From: an uncultured Alphaproteobacteria bacterium | Lineage (GTDB): Bacteria; Pseudomonadota; Alphaproteobacteria; Rhodobacterales; Rhodobacteraceae | NCBI GenBank assembly: GCA_902619165.1 | Contig: CACNDI010000007.1 | Coordinates: forward strand, 24,249 to 88,248 | Length of the DNA: 64,000 nt | Reading direction: 5' to 3' | Shown: piece after piece, positions 45,432 to 55,526 of the stretch | Numbering within the stretch: the first letter of the stretch is position 1 | How the letters are laid out: each line of letters starts with the position of its first letter | Made by a program: the position numbers and the translations under genes | Notes under the pieces: model-generated | What the model saw: only the letters and a program-made list of their open reading frames with translations | What the model was told of the DNA's origin: nothing | Databases searched by the model: none

Positions 45432-46592
45432 TTGGATACTGCAATTTGCACAACTATAAAGTCCATATCGAGAGATGAGTGGGAAGCGTGCCGTTCTAGT
45501 AGGGCAGGTGGCGATCCTTTCCTGTCATATGATTTTTTTTTTCTTTTGGAAACTAGCAATTCTGTAGGACCTAAAACCGGCTGGATTCCTTTTTACATAA
45601 TTTTTAAAGAAAAAAATATCGTAGTAGGAATAATCGTAAGTTTTTTAAAAAATCATTCCCAAGGAGAGTATGTTTTTGACCATAGCTGGGCTGATGCCTA
45701 TGAGAGATCGGGGGGAAATTACTATCCAAAACTACAAGTCGCAGTACCATTTACTCCTGTTTCTGGGGAAAGAATATTAGTACAAAGTGAATACGAAGAT
45801 AAGGTTGGTGAAATGATTTCATCAGCAAAGAGAATCGTTGAGGACAATAATCTTTCGTCATTACATGTAACTTTCTGTAATAAAAGTTTTGTTGGTTTTG
45901 CCAAAAAAAATAATCTGCTTGTAAGAGAAGGCATCCAATATCATTGGTTTAATAGAGACTATAAATCATTTGATGATTTCTTAGATTCATTAACATACCG
46001 CAAGAGGAAAAATATAACAAAGGAAAGAAAACAGGCAAGGAGCTTTGGTGGTGAGATTAAATCTTTAACTGGAAGTCAACTAACAGACCTTGAGCTGGAG
46101 TCATTTTGGCATTTTTATCAAAATACTGGACAGAGAAAATGGGGTTATCCTTATCTTACTAAGAGTTTTTTTATGGGTCTAAAGCAAAACCTAAAAGATA
46201 ACATTTTACTAGTTATGGCAAAAAAAAATGATCAGTATGTAGCGGGCGCTTTGAATTTCATAGGATCAGATTGCTTGTATGGAAGATATTGGGGGTGCAA
46301 TCAGTTTTTTCCGGCAATGCACTTTGAGCTTTGCTACTATAAAGCTATAGATTTCGCTATTGAGCAAGGTTTGAAAAGGGTAGAGGCTGGTGCTCAAGGA
46401 GATCATAAGATTGCGAGAGGATACGAAGCGTGTATAACATACTCAAGCCATTGGTTCCCACATAAAGGTTTTATGAACGCTGTGGAAGATTTTTTGAAAG
46501 AAGAGAAAAAAATTGTTAGCCATAGCAGTAAACAAATACAGTTTATCAGCCCATTTAAAAAAGGAGAAAAAATAGATGCCAAGAAAACTTAG
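45432..46592 (+). CDS. FemAB/GNAT-like protein (DUF482)
   Basis: A 386-residue protein with the acyl-transferase architecture of the peptidogalycan biosynthesis/recognition (DUF482) family: DHSWADAYERSGGNYYPKLQVAVPFTP in the first half (cited in part), then HVTFCNKSFVGFA, RKNITKERKQA and the late HFELCYYKAIDFAIEQGLKRVEAGAQGDHKIARGYE region (cited in part). The reaction is not established. It follows the glycerophosphodiesterase by 18 bases with a TTG start and a purine-rich site, and overlaps the pterin dehydratase gene. Confidence 0.82.
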   Translation: MDTAICTTIKSISRDEWEACRSSRAGGDPFLSYDFFFLLETSNSVGPKTGWIPFYIIFKEKNIVVGIIVSFLKNHSQGEYVFDHSWADAYERSGGNYYPKLQVAVPFTPVSGERILVQSEYEDKVGEMISSAKRIVEDNNLSSLHVTFCNKSFVGFAKKNNLLVREGIQYHWFNRDYKSFDDFLDSLTYRKRKNITKERKQARSFGGEIKSLTGSQLTDLELESFWHFYQNTGQRKWGYPYLTKSFFMGLKQNLKDNILLVMAKKNDQYVAGALNFIGSDCLYGRYWGCNQFFPAMHFELCYYKAIDFAIEQGLKRVEAGAQGDHKIARGYEACITYSSHWFPHKGFMNAVEDFLKEEKKIVSHSSKQIQFISPFKKGEKIDAKKT

Positions 46593-46869
46593 TAATAAAG
46601 AAATAGATGAGAAGTTTGAACATTTGCTTTCAAAAGGATGGAGTCTTTCGGAGGACAAAATCTACATCCAAAAAACCTTTGTTTTTAAGAACTTCAAGGA
46701 GGCATTTTCATGGATGTGTCGGATCGCATTTATAGCGGAGGAGATTAACCACCATCCAAACTGGACTAATGTGTTTAAAACGGTCGATATCTCCCTTTCA
46801 ACACACGATGCAGGTGGGTTAACAGAACTAGATCTTAATTTTGCGAATAAAGTGGAGATGGAAATTTAA
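46576..46869 (+). CDS. phhB: pterin-4a-carbinolamine dehydratase
   Basis: A 97-residue dehydratase that regenerates quinonoid dihydropterin. The active-site block EEINHHPNW (about 55-63) and the C-terminal HDAGGLTELDLNFA are intact, and the length is normal. It overlaps the preceding gene by 17 bases and the peroxiredoxin gene, on the other strand, by four bases. In this group it may serve pterin-dependent hydroxylases or act as a transcription coactivator (DCoH). Confidence 0.93.
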   Translation: MPRKLSNKEIDEKFEHLLSKGWSLSEDKIYIQKTFVFKNFKEAFSWMCRIAFIAEEINHHPNWTNVFKTVDISLSTHDAGGLTELDLNFANKVEMEI

Positions 46870-47360
46870 GTTATGTCTCTCAAAATAGTTTGTGCTGAAG
46901 TCATATCACAAACCCCGCGTTCTTTTTCAAAGTAAAGCCTTTCGATCTTTTTATTCCTTATTAAAGCGGTAAATCTCTGAAGCCTTCTTAATAAACCTGT
47001 GCCCTTTACCGTAAATTCAAAGTCTAATGTTTCAGCAAGAATGGATAATGGATCGGTAATAATTTTTATCCCAGCTTCTGTTGCACCAGTTGATTCACCC
47101 CAAACCTTTGCAACGTAAACATCATTTACTAAAACGCAAAAAATTTCATCAATTCCCAAGTCTTTAAATTTCTTAGCACTTTTAATGAAGCTAGGTAGGT
47201 GCATCATAGAACAAGTAGGTGAAAATGCACCGGGCATTCCAATAAGTATAATGTTTTTGTTGTCAAAAAGCTCACCCGTTCCAGCTTTCTGGACTTCAAA
47301 TTTGTCATCTATCCAGTTAAATATGACTTCTGGAAATTCGTCTCCTACAGAGTATTTCAT
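46866..47360 (-). CDS. peroxiredoxin of the Prx5 type
   Basis: A 164-residue redoxin with the peroxidatic cysteine Cys50 in MPGAFSPTCSMMHLPSF, followed by VNDVYVAKVWGE and a late cysteine (ERGVCD). These match the Prx5/hybrid group, which reduces hydrogen peroxide and organic peroxides using thioredoxin or glutaredoxin. The FSPTC spelling has Ser for the usual Thr before Pro. It overlaps phhB by four bases at its 3' end. Confidence 0.9.
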   Translation of the reverse strand: MKYSVGDEFPEVIFNWIDDKFEVQKAGTGELFDNKNIILIGMPGAFSPTCSMMHLPSFIKSAKKFKDLGIDEIFCVLVNDVYVAKVWGESTGATEAGIKIITDPLSILAETLDFEFTVKGTGLLRRLQRFTALIRNKKIERLYFEKERGVCDMTSAQTILRDIT

Positions 47361-47454
47361 AAAAGGCCTCTATTGAATATACATATGTACTTAATATATC
47401 TTAGGGTTTAATACAACGTTAATTGATTTTTTTGAAGAACTTTCTTACAAATTT

Positions 47455-48675
47455 ATGATGATAGAGAAAATAGTAATTATAGGTGGCGGTCAGGCCTCTA
47501 TATCTTGTGCAAGTCATTTAAGGTCTCTTAGTTTTAAAGGTGATATTAGTATGATATGTGAAGAAAATTGTTATCCATATCAAAGACCACCTCTGTCGAA
47601 GAAGTTTCTAACCGGACAATTTCTCGAAGAGCGCCTCCTACTGAAAAAAGTTGACTATTATAAAAATAACAATATTCAGGTTTTTCTTTCGAAGAAGGCT
47701 ACAAAAATAGATAGAGATAGTAAAAAAGTTCATCTACAAAGTGGAGAAAAAATTGATTACACTAAATTAGTTATCGCGACTGGAAGTAAAGCTAAAAAAG
47801 CTCCTCTAAGCAATTGTGAAAATTACTCAAACGCTCATTATTTACGTGATTTGCATGATGCTAAAAATTTAAAGAACCAGCTACACACTGGAAAAAATAT
47901 TTTGATAATTGGAGGTGGCTATTTGGGTCTGGAAGTTGCGTCGGTTTGTTCGTCATTTGGCATGAACACAACAGTCGTTGAAGGTGCTGACAGAATACTC
48001 AAAAGAGTGGCTGGAGAACCGACAGCAGCTTATTTTAGGGAAATCTTTTCAATAAAAGGAGTTAAAATTATTGAAAATGATTTTGTAAAAAAAATAAATA
48101 ACACCGAAAGTGAAGTTACAAATGTTGAACTAGTTTCTGGAAGACTGATTGATGTGGACACTTTGCTAGTAGCCACCGGTGGATACCCAGAAATAGATCT
48201 TGCAAGAGATGCAAAATTGCAGATTGAAAACGGTATAAAAGTTAATGAAAGACTAGAGACAAGTGACCCCTCAATATATGCAGCAGGAGACTGCGCTTCA
48301 TTTGATCATAACGGAGGTTTTTTGCGGCTTGAATCAGTTGGAAATGCCATCGATCAAGGTCAAACAGTTGCATTAAACATTGCTGGTAAAAAAACGAACT
48401 TCAATGCAAAGCCATGGTTTTGGACCGAGCAGTTTGATCGAAAGTTGCAAATAGCGGGTCTTTGCGATGGCTTTACTGACATAATAGAAAGAAAAATAAA
48501 TGATAAAATATCATTCTGGTATTATAAAGATGAAATTTTGCTGGCAGTGGACTCTTTCAATGACCCATATAGCTATATGATGGGTAAACGTTTGATTGAA
48601 GAAAACAAATCTCCAAAAAAAGATATTCTACGTGACATAAATTTTGATATTAAAGAAGCTTTAAATCTCAAATGA
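47455..48675 (+). CDS. FAD-dependent ferredoxin-type reductase
   Basis: A 406-residue flavoprotein with two dinucleotide folds: FAD-binding IIGGGQASIS near residue 8 and NAD-binding IIGGGYLGLEVAS near 150. The APPLSKK-type string is RPPLSKKFL, and the FAD tail is YAAGDCAS. It resembles rhodocoxin/putidaredoxin reductases that pass NADH electrons to a ferredoxin partnering a P450 or oxygenase. No ferredoxin or P450 gene is next to it. It overlaps rsmD by four bases. Confidence 0.88.
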   Translation: MMIEKIVIIGGGQASISCASHLRSLSFKGDISMICEENCYPYQRPPLSKKFLTGQFLEERLLLKKVDYYKNNNIQVFLSKKATKIDRDSKKVHLQSGEKIDYTKLVIATGSKAKKAPLSNCENYSNAHYLRDLHDAKNLKNQLHTGKNILIIGGGYLGLEVASVCSSFGMNTTVVEGADRILKRVAGEPTAAYFREIFSIKGVKIIENDFVKKINNTESEVTNVELVSGRLIDVDTLLVATGGYPEIDLARDAKLQIENGIKVNERLETSDPSIYAAGDCASFDHNGGFLRLESVGNAIDQGQTVALNIAGKKTNFNAKPWFWTEQFDRKLQIAGLCDGFTDIIERKINDKISFWYYKDEILLAVDSFNDPYSYMMGKRLIEENKSPKKDILRDINFDIKEALNLK

Positions 48676-49259
48676 GGGTTCTCAGTGGAAAACTAAAAGG
48701 CTTAAAGATCCTAACAAATGACAAAAAATTTAATGGGTCTCAGAGCTTTATTACGCGACCAACGTCAGATCGGGTTAAAGAAACATTATTCAATATTTTG
48801 GAGCACGGTTTCAATATTGATTTTTCCAAGATTTCGTTTTTTGACTGTTTTTCTGGATCGGGAGCTATTGGTATTGAGGTTATATCAAGAGGAGCCTCGA
48901 TAGTTACTTTTTTAGATAAAGATCGTGCAGCTTGTAAATGCATAACAAAAAATCTTAATAAATTTAAGTTCCATGAGAATGACCATGTAAATTGCTTTGG
49001 TGTAATTAATCGTGATTTTTTTGATAAACATTTATCACCAAGTAATAAGTTTGATGTTGTTTTTTTAGATCCACCATATGAGCTGATAAAAGCTAGTAAA
49101 GTTTTTATGAGGTTAAAAGAGTTAAGAGTGACAAAGATTAATTCATTAATTATATATGAATGTAATAAACAATTAGAAAAAATGGATGGACTTGAGCTCT
49201 TAAGAAGCAAAAAAATCGGAAAAACATTTTTGAACTTCTTTAAAGGTTTCAACGAGTGA
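48672..49259 (+). CDS. rsmD: RsmD, 16S rRNA guanine-966 N2-methyltransferase
   Basis: A 195-residue rRNA methyltransferase with the N-terminal MRVLSGKLKG, the TSDRVKETLFNIL block, SAM motif FFDCFSGSGAIGIE and the catalytic VFLDPPYE. It methylates G966 of 16S rRNA. The start overlaps the reductase stop by four bases. Its last third is shortened compared with some orthologues but the catalytic parts are present. ubiE follows after 31 bases. Confidence 0.92.
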   Translation: MRVLSGKLKGLKILTNDKKFNGSQSFITRPTSDRVKETLFNILEHGFNIDFSKISFFDCFSGSGAIGIEVISRGASIVTFLDKDRAACKCITKNLNKFKFHENDHVNCFGVINRDFFDKHLSPSNKFDVVFLDPPYELIKASKVFMRLKELRVTKINSLIIYECNKQLEKMDGLELLRSKKIGKTFLNFFKGFNE

Positions 49260-49290
49260 AGTTAGTTCTTTATTGTTAGAAAAGTAAAAA

Positions 49291-50025
49291 ATGGAAAATT
49301 TTGGTTTCAAAAAAGTTAGTAAAAAAGAAAAGCCTAAGTTAGTAAATAAGGTTTTTGATAGTGTTGCTTACAAATATGATCTAATGAACGATCTGATGAG
49401 TGCGGGTTTGCATCGATTATGGAAAGATAGTTTTATCGATTGGCTCGCGCCCAGAAAAAATACACATCTTCTCGACGTCGCAGGTGGAACTGGAGATATT
49501 GCTTTTCGATTTATTAAGAAAACTAAGAATCAAGCAAGAGTAACAATACTTGATAGAAACGAAAATATGCTCAAGGAGGGAAAAAGAAGATCGAATGTTG
49601 GGCAAATAGATACAGGCTTAGAATGGGTGTGTGGAGATGCTATGAAATTACCTTTTGAGAATGAGGTTTTCGATTATTATACAATTTCCTTTGGAATAAG
49701 AAATGTCCTGGATTTAAAAAAGTGTTTATCCGAAGCCTTGAGAGTTTTAAAGCCTGGAGGAAGAATTATGATCCTCGAATTTAGTAAAGTTGAAAATGAA
49801 ACCTTAAACAAGATTTATGATGCGTTCTCATTTAATTTAGTTCCTAGGCTTGGGAAGTTGATAGCTAATGACGCTGAAAGCTATCAATACTTAATAGAGA
49901 GTATAAGAAAATTTCCCTCTCAAGAAAAACTTGCAAATCTAGTTGCTGAATCTGGCTTCAGACAGGTTAAATACAGGAACTTAACTCAAGGAGTAGTTGC
50001 CATGCACAGCGGCTGGAAAATCTGA
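49291..50025 (+). CDS. ubiE: UbiE, ubiquinone/menaquinone C-methyltransferase
   Basis: A 244-residue SAM methyltransferase with the UbiE signatures VFDSVAYKYDLMNDLMSAGLHRLWK (cited in part), LLDVAGGTGDIAFRF and the C-terminal NLTQGVVAMHSGWK. It methylates the benzoquinone ring during ubiquinone synthesis. Its stop overlaps the ubiB start by one base. The ubiE-ubiB pair is common in alphaproteobacteria. Nothing is unusual. Confidence 0.96.
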   Translation: MENFGFKKVSKKEKPKLVNKVFDSVAYKYDLMNDLMSAGLHRLWKDSFIDWLAPRKNTHLLDVAGGTGDIAFRFIKKTKNQARVTILDRNENMLKEGKRRSNVGQIDTGLEWVCGDAMKLPFENEVFDYYTISFGIRNVLDLKKCLSEALRVLKPGGRIMILEFSKVENETLNKIYDAFSFNLVPRLGKLIANDAESYQYLIESIRKFPSQEKLANLVAESGFRQVKYRNLTQGVVAMHSGWKI

Positions 50026-51464
50026 TGAAGTGGCTTCATAACCCCTTTAGATTAGTTAGGGTGGTTGGAACTTTTTTTAGAACCGGCGCTGTTGAACAGG
50101 CCTTGAAAATTACCAAAGTTTCAAAGCTGATAAAATTCGGTATTTTATTCATGGGTAAACCTTTAATTGTTTTTGGGATTAAAGGGCCATACAAGAAATC
50201 TCCAATTGTTAGAGCGCTTATCGCACTAGGACCTGCATATATTAAGTTTGGGCAATTGCTATCTACGAGGCCCGACATTGTGGGAGCTGACTTGGCTAAT
50301 GAGCTTAAGGTTCTACAAGATTCTTTAGATCCTTTCCCAACCACAGAGGCAAAAAAAATAGTAAATGAGGAACTTGGAAGTCCGGTTGAGAGTATTTTTT
50401 CTTCGTTTTCAGATTCGGTTGCCGCTGCATCAATTGCTCAGGTTCATAAAGCAACCGTTAAGGAAACAAAGGAATTGGTAGCAGTGAAAATATTAAGACC
50501 TGATGTAGAAAAGGTTTTTCTTAAAGACCTAGCAGCTTTGTTATTTTTAGCAAAATTCATAGAGTTTATTATACCGAGTTTCAGGCGACTTAAGCCCACA
50601 GAAGTTATTAACCATTTTGAAAGACTGGTGCGTGAGGAGCTAGATTTAAGAATGGAGATATCAGCTGCAGCTGAATTTGCAGAAAACACTAAAAGTGATC
50701 GTAATTTTTATGTTCCTAAAGTCATTTGGTCTCTTTCTGGTAGACGAGTTGTAACAACGGAGTGGGTAGACGGAATGTCGGTTGGAGATATAGAGAGAAT
50801 AAAGAAGAGCGGAGTAGATATTGAGAGCTTCGCAAAAAGAATTATCAAGACTTTTTTGACACAAGCTCTACGGGATGGTTTTTTTCATGGAGATATGCAC
50901 CAAGGTAATCTGAAATGTAGAAGCGATGGTACTCTTATAGTGATGGATTTCGGCATAATGGGAAGAATAGACGAGTATACCAGAAAGACTTATGCGGAAA
51001 TCCTTATAGGATTCTTAAGGCGTGATTACTTAAGAGTTGCAGAAGTTCATTTTGAGGCTGGGTATGTTCCAGAAAATCAAAATGTGCAAGAATTTTCTCA
51101 AGCCCTTAGATCAGTAGGTGAGCCGATATTTGGTATGGAGGCCTCGGACATATCGATGGCTAGACTACTATCTAGATTATTTGAAGTAACTGAGCAATTT
51201 GGAATGGAAACTCGAACGGAGTTATTGCTATTGCAGAGGACAATGGTCGTAGTTGAAGGTGTTTCCAGAAGCTTAGATCCAAATATAAATATGTGGGAAA
51301 CAGCCCGACCTGTTGTTGAAAAATATATAGCTGCTACTTTAGGACCGAAAGCTATTTTGAGAGATTTTTTGAAGATAGCGCAAGTTCTGCGGAAGTTTGG
51401 GCCTCAGCTCCCAAAGCTTTTAGAGGATTTCATTAGACAATATAAAAATGATGATAAAAATTGA
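50025..51464 (+). CDS. ubiB: UbiB, atypical kinase for ubiquinone synthesis
   Basis: A 479-residue ADCK/UbiB-family protein. The KxGQ motif (AYIKFGQLLSTRPD), the alanine-rich AAASIAQVHKA and the kinase-like DLRMEISAAAEFA and FFHGDMHQGN (HGDxHxxN) blocks are all present, and two hydrophobic stretches lie near the C-terminus. It supports ubiquinone synthesis at the membrane. It starts one base inside the ubiE stop and ends two bases before the tRNA-Arg on the other strand. Confidence 0.95.
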   Translation: MKWLHNPFRLVRVVGTFFRTGAVEQALKITKVSKLIKFGILFMGKPLIVFGIKGPYKKSPIVRALIALGPAYIKFGQLLSTRPDIVGADLANELKVLQDSLDPFPTTEAKKIVNEELGSPVESIFSSFSDSVAAASIAQVHKATVKETKELVAVKILRPDVEKVFLKDLAALLFLAKFIEFIIPSFRRLKPTEVINHFERLVREELDLRMEISAAAEFAENTKSDRNFYVPKVIWSLSGRRVVTTEWVDGMSVGDIERIKKSGVDIESFAKRIIKTFLTQALRDGFFHGDMHQGNLKCRSDGTLIVMDFGIMGRIDEYTRKTYAEILIGFLRRDYLRVAEVHFEAGYVPENQNVQEFSQALRSVGEPIFGMEASDISMARLLSRLFEVTEQFGMETRTELLLLQRTMVVVEGVSRSLDPNINMWETARPVVEKYIAATLGPKAILRDFLKIAQVLRKFGPQLPKLLEDFIRQYKNDDKN

Positions 51465-51466
51465 AT

Positions 51467-51541
51467 TGGCGAACCCGCTAGGAATCGAACCTAGAACTAA
51501 TCCTTAGGAGGGATTTGTTATATCCGTTTAACTACGGGTCC
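51467..51541 (-). tRNA. tRNA-Arg (anticodon CCT)
   Basis: On the minus strand a full cloverleaf is read. The acceptor arms are GGACCCG and CGGGTTC, the D stem is GTTA/TAAC, and the anticodon stem AATCC/GGATT encloses loop CTCCTAA with anticodon CCT. The T stem is CTAGG/CCTAG with TTCGATT. CCA is encoded. It reads AGG codons. It lies tail-to-tail with ubiB, two bases apart. Confidence 0.95.
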
Positions 51542-51693
51542 TTTTAGAATAAATTATAGTCAATTCACGCATAATGTGAATAACATGTTTTTAATAATGT
51601 AGGAATGTGGGAAGAAACCAAACTTAAATACTGGAGCGATATTGGTTAAATGTTTGTGTTTATTTAAGTTATGTTTCTCAAAGTTATTTGAAA

Positions 51694-51843
51694 CTACGCG
51701 TCATTGTCAATTTCGTTTTTTTTACCACAATGAGGGCAGAATATTTTTTTCTTTGGTTGAAAATCATCACTTGACGCAAACGACCACCAAAGTTTGCAAA
51801 AATCACAAGTAAAATGCCATATAGTTTCTTTAGTCAATTTCAT
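51694..51843 (-). CDS. small zinc-ribbon protein (49 residues)
   Basis: This short gene is easily overlooked. On the minus strand an ATG at 51843, preceded by AAGAGGTAACA, opens 49 codons ending at TAG. The product has two CxxC knuckles, Cys13-x2-Cys16 (FTCDFCKLWW) and Cys36-x2-Cys39 (FCPHCGKK), 19 residues apart, a classic zinc ribbon, with an acidic tail. Such small ribbons often bind nucleic acid or a larger protein. I cannot name the family. The flanking bases 51542-51693 and 51844-51971 hold nothing else I can support. Confidence 0.7.
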   Translation of the reverse strand: MKLTKETIWHFTCDFCKLWWSFASSDDFQPKKKIFCPHCGKKNEIDNDA

Positions 51844-51971
51844 TGTTACCTCTTTTACTTTATTAACGATTGCATTATTATGTCATATGATTGCAAAAAA
51901 TTTTTAAAAAGGTATTTTCTTCAATTTTTAGTCACTAAAAACGGTTGAGATATCTTGAAGATTGGTAAGTT

Positions 51972-52214
51972 TTGGTGAAAAAAAATAAATCTAAAAGAAG
52001 TCAGGATTTTAAAGCTGACACGCAAACAATAAAAAAAGAAGATGTTAAGAAGCTGCAAGAAACTTTTAGCCAATTTTTTGGAGCGAGCTCTGATGAAATG
52101 AGGAAACAGTCAACTAGATTAAAAAGTAAAATTTATTTTTTTGGTTTTGTGGCAATTATTTTTTTTGTTGTAGTATTTTATATTACGAAAAGTGTGAATT
52201 TTGTGGGATTATGA
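51972..52214 (+). CDS. small single-pass membrane protein, unknown
   Basis: An 80-residue protein with a very basic N-terminal third (KKNKSKRSQDFK), a helical middle (KKEDVKKLQETFSQFFGASSDEMRKQ) and one hydrophobic segment near the C-terminus (FFGFVAIIFFVVVFYIT), so it looks tail-anchored with its body in the cytoplasm. The start is TTG at 51972 or GTG three bases later. No family is recognised. It converges with the small exported-type gene at 52220-52492, five bases apart. Confidence 0.55.
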   Translation: MVKKNKSKRSQDFKADTQTIKKEDVKKLQETFSQFFGASSDEMRKQSTRLKSKIYFFGFVAIIFFVVVFYITKSVNFVGL

Positions 52215-52219
52215 ATAGT

Positions 52220-52492
52220 TCACTTCATTTCTCGTAAAAGTCTTTTTAATTGTTTTTCTTCTAACTCCATTGCCATACATTGCTTGATTTTTTGAAAAAC
52301 CGAGCCGCTTGTTACAAATGCTCCACCAAAAAACTCAACCATACTGTCTCCATCAAGCATTTTATTTTCCAAGGAATTGAGGCACTGTTTTTCTGTATTA
52401 AAAAATCGAGAGCTATCATTGACCGTTTCGGCAATTTTCACCTGAGAATTCTCCATCAGAAACATCACTGAAACTATTATCCAAACTTTCAT
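52220..52492 (-). CDS. small protein with signal-like N-terminus, unknown
   Basis: A 90-residue protein starting MKVWIIVSVMFLMENSQV, a short hydrophobic stretch that could be a signal or anchor. Two cysteines (37 and 72) could form a disulfide in the periplasm; the C-terminus is charged (MELEEKQLKRLLREMK). No family is recognised. GGTAAG lies just upstream of the start. Convergent with the membrane-protein gene. The 152 bases between it and rnhB look like plain spacer. Confidence 0.5.
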   Translation of the reverse strand: MKVWIIVSVMFLMENSQVKIAETVNDSSRFFNTEKQCLNSLENKMLDGDSMVEFFGGAFVTSGSVFQKIKQCMAMELEEKQLKRLLREMK

Positions 52493-52644
52493 ATACGCTT
52501 ACCATTTTCACCCATGATTTATTATTAACGAATAAATTTTTGATTATTTAAATTATTGTAAATCAATTTACAGGTAAATGACCTTATTGACATGTAAAAA
52601 TTAACCTCCAATTATAAAAATATATTTTTAAAGGTTTAATCTAA

Positions 52645-53235
52645 TTGAAAGATTTTAAAGATTTAGGGTTTCACTGTGGCGTAGATGAGGTTGGCAGGGG
52701 CGCATGGTCCGGCCCGGTTGTCGCTGCTGCCGTAAGGTTTGATAAAAGGCATAATATTAAAGGGCTAGCTGACTCAAAAACCTTAAGCCCCCGTCAGAGA
52801 ATCGAACTGTACTTTGAGATATTAGAAACTTTTTCAGTAGGGGTTTCTTTCTCGTCAGCTAAGGTGATTGATAGCTTTAATATTTTGAGTAGTTCTTTAT
52901 ATGTAATGCAAAAGGCTGTTGAGAAAGTTTCTGAGACAAAAGATAGTTTATACTTTGATGGAAATACTTTGCCGGAAGCATATCGATCTGCTTCAAGGGC
53001 CTACAGCATAATTAAAGGAGATAATAAAATAGCGAGTATAGCGGCGGCTTCCATTGTTGCAAAAGTGTCACGCGACTTTCATATGAAATCATTAAATATA
53101 CGCTTTCCAGGTTATGGCTGGGAAAGGAATGTGGGATATGGAGTGGACGAACATAAAGCCGCCATCTATAAGTTGGGTATTAACACTGAGCATAGAAGAT
53201 CTTTCAAGCCCATATACAACATGTTGTGTTTATGA
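52645..53235 (+). CDS. rnhB: ribonuclease HII
   Basis: A 196-residue RNase HII that removes RNA from RNA-DNA hybrids and single ribonucleotides. The active site opens with CGVDEVGRGAWSGPVVAAAV (Asp14, Glu15, cited whole), LADSKTLSPRQR follows, with the later acidic residues in YFDGN. The start is TTG at 52645, which places the DEVGRG motif at the usual distance. The next gene is ccrM after 82 bases, an order known in Rhodobacterales. Confidence 0.95.
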   Translation: MKDFKDLGFHCGVDEVGRGAWSGPVVAAAVRFDKRHNIKGLADSKTLSPRQRIELYFEILETFSVGVSFSSAKVIDSFNILSSSLYVMQKAVEKVSETKDSLYFDGNTLPEAYRSASRAYSIIKGDNKIASIAAASIVAKVSRDFHMKSLNIRFPGYGWERNVGYGVDEHKAAIYKLGINTEHRRSFKPIYNMLCL

Positions 53236-53281
53236 AAAATAAGTAACTGTTTTTAAATAAAAAATTTGACGCTTGCGATAA

Positions 53282-54427
<1,146 letters not shown>

Positions 54428-54429
54428 CA

Positions 54430-55476
54430 TTAAAGCTCGATCGCTTTAGTGTACACTTTTCGCATTAATGTTGGTAACGTCATTAAATCGAAGCTTTGTT
54501 GTTCGGCTGCCAAATATTTAGAACTATCAAATTTAGAGTTTCTTTTTTCGCCTAACACAATTTCGAGTTCCAATTTAAAATGCGAAAATTGATGTGTAAC
54601 TAATTGTTTGGTAAAAGTCCAGCTAGCCTTTAAAGGTAAAGTTGGCTTATTTTTTATTTCCTCCCATTCAGTTGTGGGGAAACCCAAAAGTCCTCCTAAT
54701 ATTCCTTCACTCGGCCTTCGTTCAAGTAAGAAGCTGTTTGGCGGCACTCTTATGAAAAATACGAAACCCCTTCTTATTGGTTTGTCTTTTTTGACTGGTT
54801 TTGCGGGAATATTTCCTACAACACCTAGCTTCTCGCTTAAACAGGATGTCGCAATTGGACAATGATTACAGTTAGGTTTCTTAGGCTTGCAAACTACGTT
54901 TGCAAAATCCATTAATGCTTGAGCAAAGTCACCACTATGAAGTTTGGGGAAAAGTTGCGAGGCATATTTTTTAATGTCTTTTTTAGACTGGTTTACAGGC
55001 TTTTCAATCTTGAAAAGTCTACAAACGACTCGTTCAATATTTGCATCAATCACCACTTCTCTTTCACCAAAGGCAATTGATCTTATGGCCGAAGCGGTAT
55101 ACTCACCAATACCCGGTAATTCCATAAGAGCTCTTTTGTCATTTGGTAATTTGCCATCAAACTTTTCGCTCAGCTCCTTTGCGCATTTCAAAAGATTTCT
55201 TCCTCTTGCATAATAACCAAGACCCGCCCAAAAAGCTAAAATATCATCCTCATCAGCATTGCTAAGATTATCTATACTATCCCATTTTTTTATAAAACTC
55301 TTAAAATAAGGAATTACAGCGTTCACAGTAGTTTGCTGTAACATTATTTCAGATATCCAAATTTTATAGGGATCAGGATTCTGCCCTGCCTCTGCGTCTT
55401 TAGGATTTACTCGCCACGGCAGTGTTCTACCGTTCTCAGCGTACCATTTCATTAGGATTTTACTTATATTTTCCAT
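54430..55476 (-). CDS. mutY: MutY, A/G-specific adenine glycosylase
   Basis: A 348-residue DNA glycosylase removing adenine opposite 8-oxoguanine. The helix-hairpin-helix LMELPGIGEYTA and the aspartate in VVIDANIERVV are present, and the [4Fe-4S] cysteines follow the C-x6-C-x2-C-x5-C spacing (CKPKKPNCNHCPIATSC). The C-terminal Nudix-like domain (from about 220) is complete. It is divergent from the DciA-like gene with 50 bases between. Confidence 0.95.
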   Translation of the reverse strand: MENISKILMKWYAENGRTLPWRVNPKDAEAGQNPDPYKIWISEIMLQQTTVNAVIPYFKSFIKKWDSIDNLSNADEDDILAFWAGLGYYARGRNLLKCAKELSEKFDGKLPNDKRALMELPGIGEYTASAIRSIAFGEREVVIDANIERVVCRLFKIEKPVNQSKKDIKKYASQLFPKLHSGDFAQALMDFANVVCKPKKPNCNHCPIATSCLSEKLGVVGNIPAKPVKKDKPIRRGFVFFIRVPPNSFLLERRPSEGILGGLLGFPTTEWEEIKNKPTLPLKASWTFTKQLVTHQFSHFKLELEIVLGEKRNSKFDSSKYLAAEQQSFDLMTLPTLMRKVYTKAIEL

Positions 55477-55526
55477 TTCAATTTGCTATACCATAAATTA
55501 TAACGGCTTGAAAACTTGGGTGAAAA

